Origin: Moraxella lacunata
GTDB lineage: Bacteria > Pseudomonadota > Gammaproteobacteria > Pseudomonadales > Moraxellaceae
NCBI RefSeq assembly: GCF_900453205.1
Contig: NZ_UGQU01000002.1
Location: forward strand, 124,001-188,000
Direction of reading: 5' to 3'
DNA: 64,000 bases
Positions 9,001 through 14,698 of this stretch are shown here, piece by piece (position 1 is the stretch's first letter; each line of letters starts with the position of its first letter). A program made the position numbers and the translations under genes. Under the pieces are notes generated by a model, which saw only the letters and a program-made list of their open reading frames with translations, was not told the origin of the DNA and did not search any database.

Positions 9001-9851
9001 AACCCACAGAGACTCACTCTGCGACAGACGGAGAGCAAGAGTTTGAACAGGCGTTCGCCAAGCAGTTCGTCAACTATGGCTACGCTCCACTCTCAAGCGA
9101 ATATCTGGCGGACTTTGCCAAGCATACCACCGCACAGCGTGCATGGCACATCGGACAAGGCAAAACCGAAGCCATTCCACGCCCCATCACTCAGCGTGCC
9201 AGTAACGACCCTCGTGGTCAACACCCTGACTTAGGCACAAGTCCCATCCTTGATGAGACAGCAGGTGAATCCGTCCCGAGTACGATTACAGACGAGACGG
9301 CAACCCCTGCCACGGAAACTCACAAGCCTGAGCCTGTGGACAGCCCTGAACTGCCAGTAGGCGACATGGCGGAGCCTAGTACACATGACACTACCGAGCC
9401 AAGCTTATTAGAGTCTGCCAGCGACACCATGGATAAAGTGTTAGAATCCGCTGAGTCCGCCTTAGAATCTTTGGTGCAAGCCTTGGATGATATCATCAGC
9501 CCAACCGATGAATCCAAAGACGACGGTAAAATGTCAGATGCCAAAGCCCCCAAAGTAGCTGATAAAACTGACAATAAGACAAATGATGAGACCACCAAAA
9601 CCAGTCCTGCCAGTTATAAGGACATGATTGAGAGCGTCTCAGGTCAACTGCTACAACCAACAGGGATTTTGAATTTGGTAACGCCCAAAAAGCCCAAACC
9701 TGCCAAAGCAAAAACCCCAAAACCTGCCAAAACCCCTGCCAAAAGAACATCCAAGGCAGCCCAAAAGGCAGAAGTCGTCAAACGCAAACCCAAAGCCGAT
9801 GACACCGCCCCGCTTGATACCCCATCATCTGATGACAATCAAGCAGGATAA
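6078..9851 (+). CDS. rne: Ribonuclease E
   Basis: Endoribonuclease that starts mRNA decay and matures rRNA and tRNA at the inner membrane. The ATG at 6078 is preferred over one at 6051 because of AAGGAACATC just before it and because MKRILINATHNEEIRVAL is the conserved start. The protein has 1257 residues. The catalytic half has an S1 domain (YKGHITRVEPSLEAVFVEYG), the Mg-binding aspartates in VAIDINSAKS (~300) and VIDFIDMND (~344), and the zinc-link CPRCHGNG (~400). The C-terminal half, from about 520 on, has no conserved fold. A very charged Lys/Asp/Arg block runs from about 615 to 770, then an acidic Thr/Ala-rich stretch, then a basic tail with repeated KPKPAK/KTPKPAK. By family knowledge this half should anchor a degradosome, but I see no match to known partner sites. 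A terminator follows. Confidence 0.97.
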   Translation: MKRILINATHNEEIRVALCKDHHLYDFDLENRTREQKKANIYKGHITRVEPSLEAVFVEYGSARQGFLPLREIAPEYLKGNPRTDNIRDIIKEGDSVIVQVEKEERGNKGAALSTYISLAGRYLVLMPNNSKAGGISRQISGKVREEMKQIIASLSIPRGMSVIVRTAGLGKGFDDLQNDLNHLLEAWSAIQEQKRTRPSPCLVHQEAGVVTRAVRDYLRDDIGEVWIDSENAYNEAAHFIASVMPTQMGKLRKYTDYEPLFSRFGVERQIETAYQREVRLPSGGSIVIDQTEAMVAIDINSAKSTKGSDVAETAYHTNLEAADEIARQLRLRDMGGLIVIDFIDMNDPRHQKDVEKRLIDATRYDRARVQFAEISKFGLMEMSRQRLRPSLEEATGYLCPRCHGNGMIRDLRSLALSIMRQIEQIALKERMGEIQAEVPTEIAAFLLNEKRESLVYLEQDSGTRITILPHAHLESPNFSLHFNPDGFAPSSYERIVDVEERENIDRGYEVNWQTKTDEPTTVANRWQKADNATAKNKDQKGDNKRDKIPQETPKQSQEVKAVAWLSNLFAPKPQARLAHALNNEDAAAAIESIVNGGGVSLGSFGTLALPEKEHKEAKADDKAHDKSSDKHHDKTERPARSERDDKYKKKTKRDHSDSDSQNKTDKRENYDKDRNEKTDRRRKEPDYPKREPNSQRESRGEMVRGETLRPADKADKETDKSTDKGMDKSATKPQAHEPKPESKHEPRADKDTDKPAKADRTAHKSANPDEVVLYISPIIEPEMTGDVVHVSLDNSKPKPKRARAEKAEPADKPNKDSEVVDLAVQAEARAEVVTETINVDDNVTTPVTTPANDTGVNQKEQATSAQADEVSANAHDMVQQADMPTADVVSAERLTTLAQEMNKAINDPRVVAVALREKLGLTKAQSAPTTTRPTITGTAGEFIQSVLGDTLPQAWRDDFVAHFLRAVDAIHADKPTETHSATDGEQEFEQAFAKQFVNYGYAPLSSEYLADFAKHTTAQRAWHIGQGKTEAIPRPITQRASNDPRGQHPDLGTSPILDETAGESVPSTITDETATPATETHKPEPVDSPELPVGDMAEPSTHDTTEPSLLESASDTMDKVLESAESALESLVQALDDIISPTDESKDDGKMSDAKAPKVADKTDNKTNDETTKTSPASYKDMIESVSGQLLQPTGILNLVTPKKPKPAKAKTPKPAKTPAKRTSKAAQKAEVVKRKPKADDTAPLDTPSSDDNQAG

Positions 9852-9861
9852 ACCGCCATAC

Positions 9862-9890
9862 AAAACCGCCCAAATTTATTGGGCGGTTTT
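9862..9890 (+). terminator. rne terminator
   Basis: Perfect 10-bp stem AAAACCGCCC/GGGCGGTTTT with a 9-nt AT loop, 10 nt after the rne stop. The stem's own 3' T run serves as the U tract. Confidence 0.85.
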
Positions 9891-9922
9891 GCCTTACAAT
9901 CACAATACAAGTTAAAAATCGC

Positions 9923-9950
9923 TTGCAATCTACCAAAAACCTGCTATAAT
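9923..9950 (+). promoter_or_regulatory. Promoter of tRNA-Pro
   Basis: -35 TTGCAA at 9923-9928, a 16-nt spacer, and an extended -10 TGCTATAAT (hexamer 9945-9950), ending 11 nt before the tRNA. Confidence 0.7.
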
Positions 9951-9961
9951 AATCGCCTATT

Positions 9962-10038
9962 CGGGGTGTAGCGCAGCTTGGTAGCGCACTTGCATGGGGT
10001 GCAAGGGGTCGCGAGTTCGAATCCCGCCACTCCGACCA
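9962..10038 (+). tRNA. tRNA-Pro, anticodon GGG
   Basis: 77 nt with encoded CCA. Full cloverleaf: acceptor CGGGGTG/CACTCCG (one G-T pair), D-arm GCGC/GCGC, anticodon stem CTTGC/GCAAG with loop ATGGGGT (anticodon GGG, reading CCC and CCU), T-loop TTCGAAT. The T-stem GCGAG/CCCGC has one A-C mismatch (positions 52-62 of the standard numbering). A degenerate integrase starts about 150 bp downstream, so the 3' end probably served as an attachment site. Confidence 0.95.
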
Positions 10039-10049
10039 TATAACAGTCT

Positions 10050-10078
10050 AGGGCTATCTCACATTGTGAGATAGCCCT
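10050..10078 (+). terminator. Terminator downstream of tRNA-Pro
   Basis: Perfect 14-bp hairpin AGGGCTATCTCACA/TGTGAGATAGCCCT with a 1-nt formal loop, followed by TGATTTTTC. It begins 12 nt after the tRNA CCA. Confidence 0.8.
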
Positions 10079-10184
10079 TGATTTTTCTTGTGTTTAGCCC
10101 TTTTCTTGTCTTTGGCTGTCCGTCATAATCTATTGCTATCCATAAAAAACTGGTATACGAGTTCGTAACCGAAATATACCAAAA

Positions 10185-10544
10185 ATGAGCCTTACAGATA
10201 CCGCCATTAAATGCTTACAGTTCAATGAAAAATGCACACCGAATAAGCCCAATAAAATCAGTGATGGTAATGGGCCATGGCTTTATATTCGACATACAGG
10301 CACAAAGGTTTTTGTATCAATTTACAGCCACAATGGCAAGTAAAAAGAAAAGGCATTAGGCAAATACCCTGCCTTATCGTTGGCACAAGCACGAGCCAAA
10401 AATATAGAAATCAAAGAGCAGTTAACACAAGGCATAGACCCCAAAGAAGTTGCCAAACAAGCCAAAATAAAGCAATCTGACAACCGTTTTGATACGTTCG
10501 ATAAGCAGTGGTTGGGGCACCCTTTTCACAAAAAAACAGCTTAA
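10185..10544 (+). pseudogene. Degenerate P4-type tyrosine integrase, N-terminal arm-binding domain only
   Basis: From ATG at 10185 the frame reads as the N-terminal DUF4102 (arm DNA-binding) domain of P4-family integrases: SLTDTAIKCLQ, KISDGNGPWLYIRHTGTKVF, then an in-frame TAA at 10341 immediately after SHNGK, followed in the same frame by KEKALGKYPALSLAQARAK and EQLTQGIDPKEVAKQ. The frame ends at 10542-10544 after about 119 codons, whereas intact integrases have about 400. The catalytic R-H-R-Y domain is therefore absent, and the gene has a stop as well as a 3' deletion. Its place and direction next to tRNA-Pro are those of an integrase beside its attachment site. This is the scar of an old genomic island or prophage. 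Confidence 0.88.
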
Positions 10545-10566
10545 AATTGCTTATAAGCTGTTTTTT
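10531..10566 (+). terminator. Hairpin at the end of the integrase remnant
   Basis: 12-bp stem AAAAAACAGCTT/AAGCTGTTTTTT with a 12-nt loop, followed by more T. It is symmetrical and could stop transcription from both sides. It overlaps the last codons of the integrase relic, so it may be foreign DNA at the deletion joint. Confidence 0.65.
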
Positions 10567-10744
10567 ATTTTTTATCTTTTGTAATAAATCAATCTTTTGT
10601 TTAGTGGTTTTTAAAAAGCCATGAAACATAGATCTTACCCACCCTTTGTATTTACAACGAAAACATCCGTTTAAAAGGCAGGCATTCTCCATCCTTGACA
10701 AAATTGTTTGGCTGATTTAGGATAACTCAAAAAGATTGCCACTC

Positions 10745-11436
10745 ATGAAATTTATCACTCCCTTGCTTATCGTCCTATCATGCGTGGCGATTATCGCCAT
10801 GATTTTATTACCCAATAATCAAAGCCAATTTACCCATATCAGCTATGATATGTGCATGCATAAAGAGCTGAGCAAGATTGCCCTAAAACACGGGGCAAGA
10901 TTGCCCTAAAACACGGGGCGGATTTTATGACCAATCACGATTTTGATATGCCTGCCCTTCATGTGACTGGCAATAAACAAACCATTCAAACAATCCAAGA
11001 TGAATTTAATCAAAGCCAAAATACGCACTCGTGGGCGGATAATTGCCATATCTCCAATCTTAACTACCACGCCAAGCACGTCAATCCCAAATTAGCACCC
11101 CATATCCCTGATGATGTGGATTATGTCAGCTATGCTCCGCCCAATATCGGACAGGATAAAGCGGTATATTGCCACTATCATTTTAGTGAGCAAATTTTTA
11201 CCACGCCACAAGCACAGTCGCAATGCCATTTTATTTATCTTGATAATGACCGACTTATCACCGAAGACATTAGCGATTTAGAGCGACTGCATTTAAGCTT
11301 GATGTATGATACACATCAATTTTATAAACCGTATAGCTTTGTTTATAAATGGCATGATAACACCCATTTACGCTATGGCATCACCTTTGTTACCCAAGTG
11401 AATAATCAGCGTTATGGATATGCTGGTGTTTATTAA
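10745..11436 (+). pseudogene. Hypothetical single-pass or secreted protein gene split by a 23-bp tandem duplication
   Basis: A frame from ATG 10745 begins with a signal-anchor-like segment MKFITPLLIVLSCVAIIAM and runs to a TAA at 10907-10909. A second frame, shifted by 2, runs on to a stop at 11436 and encodes about 170 further residues. The break lies exactly in two direct copies of a 23-bp unit (10873-10895 and 10896-10918). Removing one copy joins the frames as KELSKIALKHGADFMTNHDFD and gives a protein of about 222 residues. The C-terminal part (WADNCHISNLNYHAKH, then YCHYHFSEQIFTTPQAQSQCHFIYLDNDRL) matches no family I recognise. An internal ATG at 10927 might allow translation of the distal part, but without the membrane segment. 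Confidence 0.8.
10873..10918 (+). repeat. 23-bp perfect tandem duplication causing a frameshift
   Basis: Two abutting identical 23-bp units. Because 23 is not a multiple of 3, the duplication breaks the reading frame of the surrounding gene. Loss of one copy by slippage would repair it exactly. Confidence 0.95.
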
Positions 11437-11505
11437 GAGCAATTAAAATAAGGGCAAATTTAATTTACCCTTATTTATCTATTTAAAATATTAATACCAA
11501 TAGAT

Positions 11506-12654
11506 TTAAACAAACCCAAATCCCACTTTTTTATCATCAACCGCTTTATATTCTTTTTCATCAATATGGGTTAATTCAGCAAGGGTCATCTCTTTATCCA
11601 CCGTGATGTCTTTGCCAATGGATTTTAGATAGGCATTGCATTTTTCAATGGACAATTTACCAAATTGATATTCGGCAATCAGTCGCCCTCGTCTAAGCAG
11701 TGCATGGTCAATATCCATCAAATCGGCATTAAAGGTACAAATAAACTGGCATTCTAATACGTCTGACAATATCCCATCAGCGATATTTAGAATAATCCCC
11801 ACCACGTCCGTTTGATTGCCACCGCCTACACGCTCGGCGATATAGTTTTCGCAGTCTTCTAATACCAGCACCGAATTTTTTTGCTCAATGAGCATACTCA
11901 TAAATTCAGGTTTGGCAAGCTCACCAATCATATTATTTGGTACAAAAATAAAATCTTTATCGGGAATTTGAGCGGTCAGCCATTTGATATAATTGGTCTT
12001 ACCCGTACCTGCCAAACCATGCAATAATACCACGCCTTTTTTGCCTTGACCCAGTTCGTTTTTAATTTTGGTGTGTACTGGCAAAAAGTCATCATTATAC
12101 ATCGTCTTTAAATCCAGCGTATAAGGCTTAATGCTTTGGTGTTTAAAAACTAAGTTTTGGCATTCTTTTAACAATAGCAAAATCTTACTTTCAGGCGAGA
12201 CATATTTTTCAAAATAGTTGTTAAAAAATTCACGCATATTGGCAAGCACATTTTCATCGGTGGGGTCATAATAGACACTATGTACCTGCAATAATCCAGC
12301 CTCAAAAATCGTTTTATGATAGTCATTGCTCAAATCCTCACTGGCAACGATAAAAAATTTGTATTTTTCATAAAAATAGCAATGCTCATTTTCATAAAAT
12401 TGCCCGCTCTTTTTATCAAAAGAGACGGTATAATAATCAGTGCATTTGATAAAATCAGCAAGCCTGTCTCTTCTGATGACCATATCCTCAAAAATGATGT
12501 AAGGATAAATAGAGTATAGTAGGTTGTCATAAGGATTGTCATTGACTTTGATTTTGTCATCTAAGTCTTGTATGACGACTTGATGTTGGTTGTTGATGTA
12601 ATTTTCGTTAAATACTTTTCTGGGTTTATAATAAGGGGAATTTAAAATTTTCAT
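11506..12654 (-). CDS. AAA-family ATPase of unknown role
   Basis: A 382-residue protein. The N-terminal ~200 residues have no motif I recognise. The C-terminal half is an AAA core: Walker A LHGLAGTGKTN (GLAGTGKT at 213-220), Walker B VLVLEDCE (262-268), the sensor FICTFNADL, and an arginine-finger-like ALLRRGRLI. The layout (unknown N-terminal domain plus one AAA domain with an RRGR motif) recalls BCS1/FtsH-type AAA proteins, but no membrane segment or protease motif is present. The start at ATG 12654 is chosen because GGAGCATATT precedes it; a TTG 15 nt upstream would give five more residues. tcdA ends 48 bp upstream on the same strand, so they may be cotranscribed. It lies in the accessory region after tRNA-Pro. 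Confidence 0.75.
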   Translation of the reverse strand: MKILNSPYYKPRKVFNENYINNQHQVVIQDLDDKIKVNDNPYDNLLYSIYPYIIFEDMVIRRDRLADFIKCTDYYTVSFDKKSGQFYENEHCYFYEKYKFFIVASEDLSNDYHKTIFEAGLLQVHSVYYDPTDENVLANMREFFNNYFEKYVSPESKILLLLKECQNLVFKHQSIKPYTLDLKTMYNDDFLPVHTKIKNELGQGKKGVVLLHGLAGTGKTNYIKWLTAQIPDKDFIFVPNNMIGELAKPEFMSMLIEQKNSVLVLEDCENYIAERVGGGNQTDVVGIILNIADGILSDVLECQFICTFNADLMDIDHALLRRGRLIAEYQFGKLSIEKCNAYLKSIGKDITVDKEMTLAELTHIDEKEYKAVDDKKVGFGFV

Positions 12655-12702
12655 AATATGCTCCGTCAATGAATTGGGTTAAATAGTTGGGTTAAATATT
12701 TA

Positions 12703-13473
12703 TCAATGGGGTTTTGATGATTGTGCAATCATCTTTAAACATTCGCTCGCCATTATCATACCCACGCTTGCCGTTACCGTAACCGCCGAGCCATAGCCAC
12801 CGCAGTTAAGTCCACTTTCACAGGCATTGGCAAGTTTTAAGGGTTCGGACGAATAGACACATTTCATGCCAAACTTTTCCTTTAAAGATTTATTGATATT
12901 TTTATCTCTTAGGTGTTGGCGTAATTTGGCAAGTAAGGGGTCTTGATATACATCTTTTAAATCACTCACTTTTATTTGCAAAGGGTCGATTTTGCCCCCT
13001 GCTCCACCTGAGATGATGAGTTTAACTTTATTAAATCGGCAATATAGGGCAATTGCCAATTTGGCATTCATGTCATCCACACAGTCTAATATAATAAGCG
13101 GTCTTTTTTTGGCTTTATAGTCTTTTATAACATCAATACTTGGTAATAGCTTATCAATATTATCAGGCGTGATAAAGTCATCAATGGCATTGATTTTGAT
13201 ATTGGGGTTAATGCCAATTGCTCGTTTTGTCATCTCGCCAATTTTTGATTCGCCAAAGGTGTCGGTTAGGGCGGGCAGTTGGCGATTGACATTACTCTCC
13301 ACCAGCACGTCCATATCAATGAGCGTCATCTCACCAATACCTGTGCGAGCTAACGCCTCCACCGCCCATGACCCCACACCACCAATGCCAATCACATAAA
13401 CATGAGCGTGGGTAAATTTGTCAAAATCATCGCCATATAGCGTGCGGGTGCCTGCAAATCTGCGGTTGGTCAT
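12703..13473 (-). CDS. tcdA: tRNA threonylcarbamoyladenosine dehydratase (TcdA/CsdL)
   Basis: E1-like ThiF/MoeB-family enzyme that uses ATP to cyclise t6A37 of tRNA to ct6A. The protein has 256 residues. Nucleotide site GIGGVGSW at 29-36, then EALARTGIGEMTLIDMDVLVESNVNRQ (the acidic and Asn/Arg residues of the E1 adenylation site), ILDCVDDMNAK, and a C-terminal GGYGSAVTVTASVGMIMASECLK, as in TcdA. ThiF proteins carry two CxxC zinc pairs that are not evident here, which supports TcdA. The sulfur-relay partner csdE is not beside it. The upstream 290 bp hold mobile-repeat DNA. Confidence 0.9.
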   Translation of the reverse strand: MTNRRFAGTRTLYGDDFDKFTHAHVYVIGIGGVGSWAVEALARTGIGEMTLIDMDVLVESNVNRQLPALTDTFGESKIGEMTKRAIGINPNIKINAIDDFITPDNIDKLLPSIDVIKDYKAKKRPLIILDCVDDMNAKLAIALYCRFNKVKLIISGGAGGKIDPLQIKVSDLKDVYQDPLLAKLRQHLRDKNINKSLKEKFGMKCVYSSEPLKLANACESGLNCGGYGSAVTVTASVGMIMASECLKMIAQSSKPH

Positions 13474-13495
13474 TTTATTTTACTCTTTAAATTTT

Positions 13496-13516
13496 GGGCG
13501 AATAAATTGCCCCTAC
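13496..13516. repeat. Short GGGCGAAT...CCCCTAC palindromic repeat
   Basis: Imperfect palindrome GGGCGAATAAATTGCCCC plus TAC, the same core as in the repeats at 30115, 33889, 35100, 57135 and 58689. It lies just upstream of tcdA. Confidence 0.6.
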
Positions 13517-13535
13517 AAGCTAAAAATAATGGTAG

Positions 13536-13658
13536 TGGTCTAAAAAGTATGCTGAACTAGATTTTCCGTTCGCCCTGAGCCTGCCTGCGGGTAGGAAAAC
13601 CGTTAGGTTTCCCAAGCTCACCACGAACGGTTTTCTTTGTAGCATACTTTTTGAACCA
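13536..13658. mobile_element. 123-bp MITE-like element between tatD and tcdA
   Basis: Terminal inverted repeats of 18 bp with two mismatches: TGGTCTAAAAAGTATGCT at the left and AGCATACTTTTTGAACCA at the right. The interior carries the CCGTTCG...TGAGC / GCTCACCACGAACGG hairpin arms shared with the elements at 17694, 26309 and 57215, but its ends differ from those of the 133-bp family. No coding capacity. Confidence 0.65.
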
Positions 13659-13721
13659 GAGCCAAAATAATTATTTAATAATTGATAAGTAGGCATTTTA
13701 AATTAAAATTAAATCATTTAA

Positions 13722-13738
13722 TGGTGCGTAATACGCAC
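13722..13738. repeat. 17-bp palindrome GGTGCGTAATACGCACC
   Basis: Palindrome with an odd centre; its 4371-4387 sister differs only in the central base. It lies 29 bp beyond the tatD-like stop and may act as a weak terminator stem. Confidence 0.55.
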
Positions 13739-13766
13739 CCTACCAATTTTTATTTTTAAAAATTAT

Positions 13767-14603
13767 TTAATGATATTCAAAATTAGTTTTAAATGCCTCA
13801 TTGCTGTTTTGCCAAAATTGATATGCCAAGGTTTCTTTATCCATATTAAATAACACCGCCAATTCATCTAAAACATATATTAAATTTTTGGGTTCATTAA
13901 AATAATTACCGCCCAGTTGAGCAGGGATAGGATTCATATCAGGGCAATCGGTCTCAATCACAAAAGCAGATATGCCAATTTTATCAAATACCGTTTTTAC
14001 CGCTTGGCGTAATTTTTTGGCATTAGGGTTGGTGATTTGCCCTGTAATGCCAATTTTAAAACCCAATTTGGCAAAATGCAACGCTTCATTTTCGCCACCG
14101 CTAAAACTATGAGCGATACCGCCTTGATTGTGAGCGTTGTATTTTTGCATCTTTAAAAGTTTTAGGGTATCGGCGTGCGATTTGCGAATGTGTAATAAAA
14201 TGGGTAAATCATGCGTTTTTGATAAGCCGATTTGCTCTATAAAAAAACGGCATTGCTTATCATAATTATCCACCGATTTTAATTCATCAGGATAAGTATC
14301 AAGCCCTATCTCGCCAATGGCAATGTTGGGATATTTGTTTAGATAATTATCTAAAATATCCAAATCATCATCGCTATGTTCTTTGATATATAACGGGTGT
14401 AAGCCACACGCCAAATGGTGCTTGATTGGATAATGGCTATCGGCATGGTATTTGACCTGTCTCATTCTATCAAAATATTTTGCCAAATAGCCAATAAGCA
14501 CCACATGACGCACGCCATGCGTAAAGGCGGTGTGATTGTATTCATCACGCTTATTGTCGTATTCGGGTACGTCAAAATGGGTGTGGGTGTCAAATAAATA
14601 CAT
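13767..14603 (-). CDS. TatD-family metal-dependent hydrolase (putative DNase)
   Basis: A 278-residue TIM-barrel hydrolase of the TatD family, whose members are 3'-5' exonucleases or other phosphoesterases using two metals. Seen: the first metal motif FDTHTHFD (residues 4-11), CGLHP, AIGEIGLD (metal Glu), LPILLHIRKSH, HSFSGG, and the final metal Asp in VIETDCPDMNP. All the main metal ligands are kept. It is not the genomic tatD of a tat operon; the tatABC genes are 33 kb away. Tyr/Asn/Lys-rich composition suggests a lower GC than the uvrA next to it. Biological role not known. Confidence 0.85.
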   Translation of the reverse strand: MYLFDTHTHFDVPEYDNKRDEYNHTAFTHGVRHVVLIGYLAKYFDRMRQVKYHADSHYPIKHHLACGLHPLYIKEHSDDDLDILDNYLNKYPNIAIGEIGLDTYPDELKSVDNYDKQCRFFIEQIGLSKTHDLPILLHIRKSHADTLKLLKMQKYNAHNQGGIAHSFSGGENEALHFAKLGFKIGITGQITNPNAKKLRQAVKTVFDKIGISAFVIETDCPDMNPIPAQLGGNYFNEPKNLIYVLDELAVLFNMDKETLAYQFWQNSNEAFKTNFEYH

Positions 14604-14634
14604 GAGCTACCTTTTTGGCGGATTGGGACTACTT

Positions 14635-14664
14635 CGCCTTGGTATCAATAACAATACCAAGGCG
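14635..14664 (-). terminator. Terminator after uvrA
   Basis: Perfect 11-bp stem CGCCTTGGTAT/ATACCAAGGCG with an 8-nt loop, located between the convergent-side end of uvrA (14699) and the tatD-like gene start. No strong U run, so possibly a weak terminator. Confidence 0.55.
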
Positions 14665-14698
14665 GTTAGGGTCAGTTTAAGCAGTTTGGATTTTTTCA

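Noticed and set aside
10411-10701. Minus-strand frame across the integrase relic and hairpin
   Set aside because: It runs antisense through a degenerate gene and a terminator, with no family features.
13969-14010. TatD-like gene taken as part of the Tat operon
   Set aside because: The real tatABC is 33 kb away next to hisIE; TatD-family hydrolases are not limited to that operon.
14646-14658. AACAATACC next to uvrA as a possible MITE end
   Set aside because: It is part of a perfect 11-bp terminator stem, with no partner end or target duplication nearby.
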